Positions 56,716 through 64,000 of a stretch of DNA of 64,000 nt are shown here, in pieces; the first letter of the stretch is position 1, and every line of letters begins with the position of its first letter. The notes under the pieces were generated by a model, which was not told where the DNA came from, searched no databases, and saw only the letters and a program-made list of their open reading frames with translations. The translations under genes and the position numbers were made by a program. The stretch covers positions 62,001 to 126,000 of the forward strand of contig NZ_CAMHZD010000004.1 in assembly GCF_946190065.1 (NCBI RefSeq). The letters are read 5' to 3'. This DNA is from Streptococcus mitis. Lineage in GTDB: Bacteria; Bacillota; Bacilli; Lactobacillales; Streptococcaceae.

Positions 56716-56801
56716 AAGGTTTTTTACTATTCTATTATTTCTACTAGCACTTGTCAAGTAAAAACATGGTCACTAAAGAACTATAAGAGAAAAAGTAAAG
56801 C

Positions 56802-58055
56802 CTAGCGACGTGATGAACGCCGAGTCGTTTGATTTTGATTACTCTCTTCCTCCAGCTTCTTCTTCTCCTCTTCTAGTTTACTCTGCTGTTCTTCCAGTCT
56901 TTTCTTCTCTTCCTCTTTCTGTTTCTTCTCAGCTTCCTTAGCCTCTTGTTTGGCCTTTTCCTCAGCCTCCATAATTAATTTATCCGCCACTGTGTAACTG
57001 TAAATTCCAGCTTCCATGTCAATCACACTCGGTTCTGACAATTGTGGTTTAATCTTACTGTAATATGGCAGTTTCTTACTCATTTCAGAAAGGGGAACCA
57101 AGACTTCGTCCGAATCATTCATAGTCAATCGAATTAAATCTGAAGTCACCTTGCTTGGGGCTAGTTCCACCTTTTGGATAGCAGACTTGAGTTCTGGACT
57201 AATTTGAGCAAGTTCTGACGTAAAGGCTTTGATTTGTTCGCTGTCATTAAAGAGAACTGATATATAAGTTTCTGGCAGACTCACCAAACTGACCGAACTA
57301 GTCTCAAGCTGACCGCTTGAAAGGATTGGATAATGACTTTCTCCAGAAACATAGTAGGCAACAATATCATATTCCTTGACCTTGATAGTAAACTTGGTTG
57401 GAAATTGATAGACAAGCTGAGCGGATTCAACCCAATAGTTAGACTTGATCTGCTCTTCATATTTTGCCTTATCTAGCAGAAGGTTAATCGTATAATCCGA
57501 ATCCTGAATGCCAGAAGCCTGTCGAATATCATCAGCTGTCGTTTGCACTGTTCCCTCAACACGAATATCCTTCATGGTCGCATAAGGACTGAGTAAGTAG
57601 GCAGATACAACCAATAAAAGCAGACTGAGAAACAAAATCGAGATAGCCCGCCAGATATGAACTCCTGGAATTTTCGGTTTGACCGGTTTTTCCTTCACAG
57701 GCTTTTTCTCAATTTTTTTATCCCGTTTATCCTCTTTCTCTGTCTTTTTAGACTTTGGTTCTTCTTTGGATGCTTCTTTTTTGACGTCTTCTGACTCTTC
57801 TACTTTTTCCTTAGCATCTTCCTTAGCTGATTTTGGGTCTTTTGGATCAGATTCACTCTCTTGGTCCTCAGTTGCATCTGACTTTTCAGATTTTGAAGCC
57901 ATTCGAGCTTGTCTTTCCTTTTCCTTCTCCTCAGCTAGTGCTGCCTCTTCTTCAGCCTTCTTTTTTAGATATTCTTGGTTTCGTTTTTGCCATTCTGATA
58001 ACTCTTTAAATTCTTCGAGGATTTCTTTGCCCTCATTTTGCTTATCTTTTGACAT
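56802..58055 (-). CDS. divIB: Cell-division protein DivIB/FtsQ
   Basis: A 417-residue division protein of the septal complex with DivIC and FtsL. A long, highly charged cytoplasmic segment (about 1-130; many Lys/Glu/Asp) precedes one membrane helix (AISILFLSLLLLVVSAYLL). The extracellular part has a POTRA domain (TMKDIRVEGTVQTTADDIRQASGI) and a beta domain, and the C-terminus is a Lys/Glu-rich helix (KAKQEAKEAEKKQKEEEKKR) ending TTRRSSRR. It follows murG in the conserved murD-murG-divIB order. Confidence 0.93.
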   Translation of the reverse strand: MSKDKQNEGKEILEEFKELSEWQKRNQEYLKKKAEEEAALAEEKEKERQARMASKSEKSDATEDQESESDPKDPKSAKEDAKEKVEESEDVKKEASKEEPKSKKTEKEDKRDKKIEKKPVKEKPVKPKIPGVHIWRAISILFLSLLLLVVSAYLLSPYATMKDIRVEGTVQTTADDIRQASGIQDSDYTINLLLDKAKYEEQIKSNYWVESAQLVYQFPTKFTIKVKEYDIVAYYVSGESHYPILSSGQLETSSVSLVSLPETYISVLFNDSEQIKAFTSELAQISPELKSAIQKVELAPSKVTSDLIRLTMNDSDEVLVPLSEMSKKLPYYSKIKPQLSEPSVIDMEAGIYSYTVADKLIMEAEEKAKQEAKEAEKKQKEEEKKRLEEQQSKLEEEKKKLEEESNQNQTTRRSSRR

Positions 58056-58064
58056 TTACTTTCC

Positions 58065-59123
58065 TTATGATAAATCTTTTTTCAATAGTTGATAAAAATC
58101 TGCTAGAGATTTCAATTCCTTAGAAGCCTTCATCTTGTCTTGGTAGTCTTCCTTGTGGCTTAGTAAGTGAGAAATCTTCTCTTCCAGACTATCCAAGGTC
58201 AAATCATTTTCTTGAAGCTCTTCTGCATAGCCTTTTTTAACAAAGTAGACTGCGTTCTCAATCTGGTCTCCACGACTTGCTTCACGACCAAGTGGTACAA
58301 TAACATGTAATTTTGCCATCGCCAAAAGCTCAAAAATCGTATTGGCACCGCCTCGTGTCACAACAATATCAGCCAATTCCATTAAGGGTTGATAGAGATT
58401 TGTCACATAGTCAACACGAAAAAGATTTTGGCTCAACTCGTTCAGGCTAGAATCTCCAGTTAAATTGATAATATTGTAGCGCTCTGTCAGTTCTTTCTTA
58501 TGGTCTGTCACCAATTGGTTAAAGACACGAGCACCTGCAGAACCGCCAACAAACAATACAGTTGGCAATTTTGGATTAAAGTGAGTTTGAATATCCACCA
58601 ATTCATCTGGTTCTGGATTTTTTTGGTCTGAAACCTTAGTCACTGCTCCCACATGCTCAACCTTAGACAAACTTGAAGCTTGTTCAAAGGTTGAATACAT
58701 CTTCGTAGCAAATTTATAGGCGATTTTATTGGCCAAGCCCATAGATAGGTCCGATTCGTGAATAAAGACAGGCACTCCTGAAACACGTGCTGCGATAACT
58801 GGCGGCACTGAGACAAAACCTCCCTTTGAAAAAAGAGCCTGTGGACGAAGTCGTAACATAATAAAGAGCGACTGAACAATTCCCCAGCCAACTTTGAAGA
58901 CGTCCAGCATATTTTGCCAAGAGAAATAACGACGCAATTTTCCAGTCGCAATAGAATGGAAGGTGACATCCAAACCTGACTTGAGGATTTCTTGGTGCTC
59001 GATGCCACGTTTATCTCCGATATAGTGGACTTCCCAGCCATCTTCGATGAACTTGGGCATTAACAAAAGGTTGAGGGTCACGTGTCCAACCGTCCCCCCA
59101 CCTGTAAAGACAATTTTTTTCAT
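58065..59123 (-). CDS. murG: MurG, lipid II-forming GlcNAc transferase
   Basis: Adds GlcNAc from UDP-GlcNAc to lipid I at the inner membrane face. It has 352 residues, a GT-B fold with [14 protein letters not shown] near the N-terminus (a V replaces G of the usual GGTGGH loop), [13 protein letters not shown] and [14 protein letters not shown] in the donor site. It starts 1 bp after murD stops. Confidence 0.96.
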   Translation of the reverse strand: MKKIVFTGGGTVGHVTLNLLLMPKFIEDGWEVHYIGDKRGIEHQEILKSGLDVTFHSIATGKLRRYFSWQNMLDVFKVGWGIVQSLFIMLRLRPQALFSKGGFVSVPPVIAARVSGVPVFIHESDLSMGLANKIAYKFATKMYSTFEQASSLSKVEHVGAVTKVSDQKNPEPDELVDIQTHFNPKLPTVLFVGGSAGARVFNQLVTDHKKELTERYNIINLTGDSSLNELSQNLFRVDYVTNLYQPLMELADIVVTRGGANTIFELLAMAKLHVIVPLGREASRGDQIENAVYFVKKGYAEELQENDLTLDSLEEKISHLLSHKEDYQDKMKASKELKSLADFYQLLKKDLS

Positions 59124-59124
59124 A

Positions 59125-60477
59125 TTATTCCTTTAACTCCGCTACTGTGTCGATAAAGAGGTCGCCACGTACTTCAAAGTTAGCATACATATCCCAGCTA
59201 GCATTGGCAGGACTGAGAAGAACCACGTCTCCTTGAGTCGCAAGTTCATAGGCCTTGCGGGTCGCATCTGCAATATCAGTCGCATCCACATATGCCACAC
59301 CAGCCTTATCTGCTGCCCGTTTGACACGTTCTGCAGACTGACCGAGGATGACCATCTTCTTGAGTCCAGTAATGTCTGGAACCAATTCGTCAAACTCATT
59401 GCCACGGTCCAAACCACCTGCAATCAAAATGACCTTGCTGTTGTCAAATCCTGACAAGGCTTTTTGAGTAGCCAAGATATTGGTTGACTTGCTATCATTA
59501 TAGAATTTGACACCCTTGATTTCATCCACAAATTGGAGACGGTGTTTGACACCTCCAAAGGCTGAAAGAGTTTCTTTGATGGTTTGGTTATCCACACCAC
59601 GAAGCTTGGCTACAGCAATCGTCGCAAGGGCATTTTCCACATTGTGGCTACCTGGAACTCCGATTTCATTCGCTGCCATGACAACTTCCCCACGGAAGTA
59701 GAGTTGACCATCTTCCAGATAAGCTCCATCAACCTTTTCCTGTGTTGAGAATGGTACAACGGTAGCTTGTGTTTTTCTTGCCAATTCTTTTGCCAAATCT
59801 TGGTTAAAGTTCAAGATAAGGAAATCATCCGCTGTCATCTTGTTCTGGATATTCCACTTGGCTGCTACATATTCCTCAAAAGAACCATGATAATCAATAT
59901 GAGTTGGCATGAGGTTGGTAATAACTGCAATCTCAGGATGGAATTCTTGAACGCCCATCAGTTGGAAAGAAGAAAGTTCCATGACAAGAGTGTCCTTGTC
60001 TGACGCAGTTTGGGCCACTTGACTAGCTGGATAGCCGATATTCCCTGATAAAAGACCATGTTGCCCAGCAGCAGTCAAAACTTCCCCAATCATAGTCGTT
60101 GTGGTTGTTTTACCGTTCGAACCAGTAATACCGATAATTGGCGCTTCTGAAATCAAGTAAGCCAATTCCACCTCAGTCAAGACTGGAATTCCCTTGGCCA
60201 AAGCCTTTTCAATCATGGGATTGCTGTAAGGGATGCCTGGATTTTTCACCATGAGGGCAAACTCTTCATCCAAGAGTTCCAAAGGATGACCACCTGTGAT
60301 AACCTTGATCCCTTCTTCCAGCAAACTTTGCGCAGCTGGATTGTCCTCGAAAGGTTTTCCGTCATTTACTGTCACAATGGCACCTAGCTTGTCCAACAAA
60401 CGAGCTGCAGATTCACCAGACTTAGCCAAGCCTAAAACAAGGACTTTCTTATTTTTAAATTGATCTATTACTTTCAT
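59125..60477 (-). CDS. murD: MurD, UDP-MurNAc-L-alanine:D-glutamate ligase
   Basis: Adds D-Glu in peptidoglycan precursor synthesis. It has 450 residues: N-terminal Rossmann-like domain with [15 protein letters not shown], central ATPase with [17 protein letters not shown], and C-terminal DDSKSTN-type block ([16 protein letters not shown]) and HRL ([12 protein letters not shown]). First of the murD-murG-divIB cluster. Confidence 0.97.
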   Translation of the reverse strand: MKVIDQFKNKKVLVLGLAKSGESAARLLDKLGAIVTVNDGKPFEDNPAAQSLLEEGIKVITGGHPLELLDEEFALMVKNPGIPYSNPMIEKALAKGIPVLTEVELAYLISEAPIIGITGSNGKTTTTTMIGEVLTAAGQHGLLSGNIGYPASQVAQTASDKDTLVMELSSFQLMGVQEFHPEIAVITNLMPTHIDYHGSFEEYVAAKWNIQNKMTADDFLILNFNQDLAKELARKTQATVVPFSTQEKVDGAYLEDGQLYFRGEVVMAANEIGVPGSHNVENALATIAVAKLRGVDNQTIKETLSAFGGVKHRLQFVDEIKGVKFYNDSKSTNILATQKALSGFDNSKVILIAGGLDRGNEFDELVPDITGLKKMVILGQSAERVKRAADKAGVAYVDATDIADATRKAYELATQGDVVLLSPANASWDMYANFEVRGDLFIDTVAELKE

Positions 60478-60569
60478 GTCACAAACTCCATTTCTACTCT
60501 TACTATTTTACCATTTTTATGGAAATAATTCTAAACGAAAATGCTCAGATTGGGCATTCTAACAAGCAA

Positions 60570-60598
60570 AAAGAGAGCCGAAACTCTCTTTTTATCTT
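60570..60598 (-). terminator. typA-DUF3165 terminator
   Basis: Stem AGAGAG (60572-60577) / CTCTCT (60584-60589) followed by TTTTT on the minus strand, beginning at the stop codon. Confidence 0.8.
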
Positions 60599-60846
60599 TT
60601 TTTACTTTTATTAACCGACATGAGGGTAATATCTCGCAAGCTAAAGTATGCTAAGAAGAGCATGGCGATTGCGATAAAGAATTCTGTCGGTAGCTGAAAG
60701 ATTTGCAGGACAGACAACATGAGCAAAATCAAAAGTGCTACGAAAGCAAAGACGACAAGGACGATATTAACTGTCCCTTTAATGCTTTCTGGTGTCGCAA
60801 ATACATAGAGTAGTAATAAGAGGAGTCCTATGATTAAATAAACCAT
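60592..60846 (-). CDS. DUF3165 small membrane protein
   Basis: An 84-residue protein with two to three hydrophobic helices (2-16, 25-47, 53-68) and a basic C-terminus (VNKSKKR). The sequence fits the DUF3165 family found next to typA in streptococci. It lies 19 bp after typA on the same strand. Function unknown. Confidence 0.8.
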   Translation of the reverse strand: MVYLIIGLLLLLLYVFATPESIKGTVNIVLVVFAFVALLILLMLSVLQIFQLPTEFFIAIAMLFLAYFSLRDITLMSVNKSKKR

Positions 60847-60865
60847 CTTTATCTCTTTCTAGCTC

Positions 60866-62707
60866 TTATTCAGCTGATTTTTTCTTCTTGTTAGCTTTCT
60901 CACGCTCTGCCTTGTTAAGGATTTGTTTACGCAAACGGATAGACTCAGGAGTTACTTCCATGTACTCATCGTCGTTCAAGAACTCAAGAGACTCTTCAAG
61001 TGTCAAGATACGAGGTGTCTTAATAACAGCTGTTTGGTCCTTAGTAGCTGAACGAACGTTGGTCATTTGTTTTGCCTTAGTGATATTAACTGTCAAGTCA
61101 TTTTCACGAGAGTTTTCACCGATGATCATTCCTTCATAAACCTCAGTACCTGGGTTGACAAAGATAGTACCACGTTCTTCGATAGACATGATTGAGTAAG
61201 TTGTAGCCTTACCAGCATCGATAGAAACAAGGGCACCACGATGACGACCACCAATTTCCCCTGGAATCAATGGCAAGTATTGGTCGAAGGTATGGTTCAT
61301 GATACCGTAACCACGAGTCATTGACAAGAACTCAGTTGAGTATCCGATCAAACCACGCGCTGGAACAAGGAAGACCAAACGAGTTTGACCATTACCAGTT
61401 GAAATCATATCCAACATTTCACCCTTACGTTCAGAAAGGCTTTGGATAACAGACCCTTGGTATTCTTCTGGAGTGTCGATTTGAACACGTTCAAATGGTT
61501 CACATTTAACACCATCGATTTCTTTTACGATAACCTCTGGACGAGATACTTGAAGTTCATATCCCTCACGACGCATTGTTTCGATAAGGATTGACAAGTG
61601 CAATTCTCCACGCCCTGAAACAGTCCATTTATCTGGTGAATCAGTTGGGTCAACACGAAGGGAAACATCTGTTTGCAATTCTGCCTGCAAGCGTTCTTCT
61701 ACCTTACGAGAAGTCACCCATTTACCTTCTTTACCAGCAAATGGTGAGTTGTTGACCAAGAATGTCATTTGAAGAGTTGGCTCATCGATGTGTAGGATTG
61801 GAAGAGCTTCAACTGCATCTGTCGGAGTGATTGTTTCACCGACAAAGATATCTTCCATACCTGAAACAGCAATCAAGTCACCCGCTTTTGCTTCTTGGAT
61901 TTCACGACGTTCCAAACCAAAGAAACCGAAGAGTTTTGTAACACGGAAGTTTTTAGTTGTGCCGTCAAGTTTAGAAAGGGTAACTTGGTCCCCAACCTTT
62001 ACAGTACCACGGAAGACACGACCGATACCGATACGGCCAACGAAGTCATTGTAGTCCAAAAGTGATACTTGGAACTGCAAAGGCTCATCTGAGTTATCTA
62101 CTGGAGCTGGGATGTGGTCGATAATCGTGTCAAAGATTGGTGCCATAGTCGCTTCTTGGTCAGCTGGATCATCTGACAATGAAGAAGTTCCATTGATCGC
62201 TGAAGCATAAACCACTGGGAAATCAAGCTGGTCATCATCTGCACCAAGCTCGATGAAAAGTTCCAATACTTCGTCCACTACTTCTGCTGGACGAGCTGAT
62301 GGTTTATCGATTTTGTTGACAACCACGATTGGGACAAGGTCTTGTTCCAAGGCTTTTTTCAATACGAAACGAGTTTGTGGCATGGTTCCTTCGTAGGCAT
62401 CTACGACCAAGACAACACCGTCAACCATTTTCATGATACGCTCAACTTCTCCACCGAAGTCCGCGTGTCCTGGTGTGTCCATGATGTTGATACGAGTTCC
62501 GTTGTAGGCAACGGCTGTATTTTTAGCAAGAATGGTAATTCCACGCTCTTTTTCGATATCGTTTGAGTCCATAGCACGCTCAGCCAATTCAGTACGTGCA
62601 TCAAGCGTTTCTGATTGTTTCAATAATTCGTCAACAAGGGTTGTTTTACCGTGGTCAACGTGGGCGATAATCGCAATGTTACGGATATCTTCTCTTAATT
62701 TTGTCAT
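60866..62707 (-). CDS. typA: Ribosome-associated GTPase TypA/BipA
   Basis: A 613-residue translational GTPase linked to ribosome assembly and stress or cold growth. G motifs: [32 protein letters not shown] and NKIDKP. Domains II, III, V and a BipA-specific C-terminal domain ([35 protein letters not shown]) are intact. The ATG at 62707 with AGAGGAAA is used; the frame is open 7 codons further. Confidence 0.97.
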   Translation of the reverse strand: MTKLREDIRNIAIIAHVDHGKTTLVDELLKQSETLDARTELAERAMDSNDIEKERGITILAKNTAVAYNGTRINIMDTPGHADFGGEVERIMKMVDGVVLVVDAYEGTMPQTRFVLKKALEQDLVPIVVVNKIDKPSARPAEVVDEVLELFIELGADDDQLDFPVVYASAINGTSSLSDDPADQEATMAPIFDTIIDHIPAPVDNSDEPLQFQVSLLDYNDFVGRIGIGRVFRGTVKVGDQVTLSKLDGTTKNFRVTKLFGFFGLERREIQEAKAGDLIAVSGMEDIFVGETITPTDAVEALPILHIDEPTLQMTFLVNNSPFAGKEGKWVTSRKVEERLQAELQTDVSLRVDPTDSPDKWTVSGRGELHLSILIETMRREGYELQVSRPEVIVKEIDGVKCEPFERVQIDTPEEYQGSVIQSLSERKGEMLDMISTGNGQTRLVFLVPARGLIGYSTEFLSMTRGYGIMNHTFDQYLPLIPGEIGGRHRGALVSIDAGKATTYSIMSIEERGTIFVNPGTEVYEGMIIGENSRENDLTVNITKAKQMTNVRSATKDQTAVIKTPRILTLEESLEFLNDDEYMEVTPESIRLRKQILNKAEREKANKKKKSAE

Positions 62708-62849
62708 GATTTCCTCTATAATATTCAAAATTTATTTTCTAACTGAACGATTATACCATAATTTCAAGTAAATAACATAATTCAAGCAAGTGTAAATGTT
62801 TTCACTCTGCTTTTCTTTTCACGTCAAGCCTTTTCAAAGCAAGCGACTT

Positions 62850-62868
62850 ATGATAAGATAGGCACAGT
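62850..62868 (+). promoter_or_regulatory. Extended -10 promoter with near-leaderless start
   Basis: TGATAAGAT (-10 at 62854-62859) ends 9 nt before the ATG, leaving a leader of at most about 3 nt and no Shine-Dalgarno. Confidence 0.5.
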
Positions 62869-63594
62869 ATGCGTTTAGATAATTTATTAGCCCAAGAAAA
62901 AATTAGCCGAAAGGCCATGAAACAAGCACTACTCAGAGGGGAAATTCTAGTCGATGGTTGCCCAGCCCGCTCCCTAGCTCAAAATATCGATACAGGACTA
63001 CAAGAGCTCCTTTTTCAGGGTCGAATCATTCAAGGTTACGAGCACACCTATCTGATGCTTCATAAGCCTGATGGTGTCGTTACAGCCAATAAAGATAAAG
63101 AGCTCCCTACCGTCATGGATCTCCTTCCGCCTGACATCCAATCTGACAAGCTCTATGCCGTCGGCCGACTGGACCGAGATACGACAGGACTCCTCCTCTT
63201 GACCGATAACGGCCCTTTGGGATTTCAGCTCCTCCATCCCCAATATCATGTCGATAAGACTTATCAAGTTGAGGTTAATGGACTTCTAACACCTGACCAT
63301 ATCCAAGCCTTTCAAAAGGGAATTGTCTTTTTAGATGGCACTGTCTGTAAAGCTGCAAGACTAGAGATTCTATCTGCAAGTCCTTCCCACAGCCAAGCCT
63401 CTATCACCATTTCAGAAGGAAAATTTCATCAGGTTAAAAAAATGTTCCTCTCAGTTGGTGTCAAGGTTGTCTCTCTCAAACGAGTTCAGTTCGGTGACTT
63501 TACATTAGACCCAGAACTAGCAGAAGGGCAATTCCGTCCCTTGAATCCAGAGGAATTGGAAATCATTAAAAACTATTTAGAAAAAAGTGGATAA
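62869..63594 (+). CDS. RsuA/RluB-family rRNA pseudouridine synthase
   Basis: A 241-residue pseudouridine synthase. An S4 RNA-binding domain (MRLDNLLAQEKISRKAMKQALLRGEILVDG, residues 1-30) is followed by the catalytic core with GRLDRDTTGLLLLTDNG (catalytic Asp near 106) and the C-terminal EGKFHQVKKMF. RsuA-type members modify 16S rRNA; the target here is not proven. Transcribed divergently from typA. Confidence 0.92.
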   Translation: MRLDNLLAQEKISRKAMKQALLRGEILVDGCPARSLAQNIDTGLQELLFQGRIIQGYEHTYLMLHKPDGVVTANKDKELPTVMDLLPPDIQSDKLYAVGRLDRDTTGLLLLTDNGPLGFQLLHPQYHVDKTYQVEVNGLLTPDHIQAFQKGIVFLDGTVCKAARLEILSASPSHSQASITISEGKFHQVKKMFLSVGVKVVSLKRVQFGDFTLDPELAEGQFRPLNPEELEIIKNYLEKSG

Positions 63595-63627
63595 AAGAAA
63601 AAGCTTTATTTTTAAAGCTTTTTGTTC
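63595..63627. terminator. Bidirectional terminator
   Basis: Stem AAAAAGCTTT / AAAGCTTTTT with A- and T-rich flanks between the pseudouridine synthase and the small membrane protein genes. Confidence 0.8.
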
Positions 63628-63632
63628 ATTGC

Positions 63633-63860
63633 TTATCTAAAAAATACTGCGACGGCTACAATCCAGTTAAGTACAGAAACCACAAGTCCTACGATGTTGA
63701 GAATTTTTTCTGTTTTATAGTCTAGTCTAGATTCTTTTTGGTATGAAAAAGCCAAGACCAATCCTATGATCCCCAAAATCAGGCCTACAATTGGAAATAA
63801 CAAACCAAGAATAATCGACAAAATACCCACAAAAAGTGGATTTTTCTTCTTTTCTTTCAT
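63633..63860 (-). CDS. DUF4190-like two-helix membrane protein
   Basis: A 75-residue protein with two hydrophobic helices (residues ~9-35 and ~52-73) separated by a polar loop with KESRLDYKTEK. The Gly/Ile-rich first helix (GILSIILGLLFPIVGLILGIIGLVLA) resembles DUF4190. Function unknown. The window ends 140 bp further with no other gene start visible. Confidence 0.75.
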   Translation of the reverse strand: MKEKKKNPLFVGILSIILGLLFPIVGLILGIIGLVLAFSYQKESRLDYKTEKILNIVGLVVSVLNWIVAVAVFFR

Positions 63861-64000
63861 GTTCTAAGAACTCCTTAAATTTTATACAAATTAATTATAC
63901 TATAAAACAATAGCTTCATCCTATCATTCGACTAATTTGGAAATAAGGTTAGCTAGTCTTCACTTTCCCTTTCCAAGAATCCAAACCATAAGAAAGGATA

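Overview
The window reads as chromosome of a low-GC Firmicute of the Streptococcus mitis group (S. mitis / S. pneumoniae / S. oralis and relatives). The reasons are full-length pyruvate oxidase (SpxB) and lactate oxidase, the copY-cupA-copA copper operon, PgdA, FtsEX, prfB with its programmed frameshift, BOX repeats, extended -10 promoters (TGnTATAAT) and cre, CtsR and CodY sites of streptococcal type. There are no rRNA or tRNA genes, no intact insertion sequence, no prophage and no CRISPR array. About 64 genes were assigned, mostly core metabolism and cell envelope.

Layout. 1-6.6 kb: end of a hemolysin III-family gene, the PLP synthase pair pdxST, water-forming NADH oxidase nox, and, divergent from nox, an operon of a cytosolic ApbE flavin transferase plus two NAD(P)H:FMN reductase-like proteins. 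The second of these ends in a Gly/His-rich tail with two copies of an ApbE target motif. 6.7-11.1 kb: glycyl-tRNA synthetase operon (GFA-domain gene, glyQ, glyS, DUF896) behind a glycine T-box. 11-17.4 kb: aldo/keto reductase, pgdA, metK behind a SAM-III (SMK) riboswitch that looks interrupted by about 163 bp, a DEAD-box helicase and an EEP-fold nuclease. 17.4-23.3 kb: glucose PTS (ptsG), ftsX, ftsE, prfB, CBS-domain protein. 23.6-31.1 kb: branched-chain amino acid ABC transporter livJHMGF with a CodY-like site, ylbG, clpP with a CtsR box, upp, comEB and a TetR regulator. 31.2-40.6 kb: DegV, a flavoprotein, DUF1697, a TipAL-like MerR regulator, an NSS-type symporter, manA, GH1 6-phospho-beta-glucosidase, SemiSWEET, a LapA-like protein and a VOC protein. 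40.7-45.8 kb: spxB and the copper operon. 46-53.7 kb: a thiamin salvage island under three TPP riboswitches. 53.8-64 kb: lctO, pyrE, pyrF behind a PyrR attenuator, divIB, murG, murD, DUF3165, typA, an RsuA-type pseudouridine synthase and a small membrane protein.

How the genes work together. SpxB and LctO make hydrogen peroxide while Nox makes water, and all three carry cre-like sites, so oxygen use appears tied to sugar status. Thiamin pathways are salvage only: no thiC or thiG is seen, but there are ECF uptake modules, two TenA types, ThiD, ThiM and ThiE. TPP is also the SpxB cofactor. The pgdA-metK junction seems to join two regions that lie far apart in the S. pneumoniae TIGR4 map, as I remember its locus numbering. 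Several intergenic regions (glyQ-glyS, upstream of glyQ, upstream of metK, upstream of the thiamin operons) hold structured insertions or duplications, which are the most unusual features besides the flavinylation operon.
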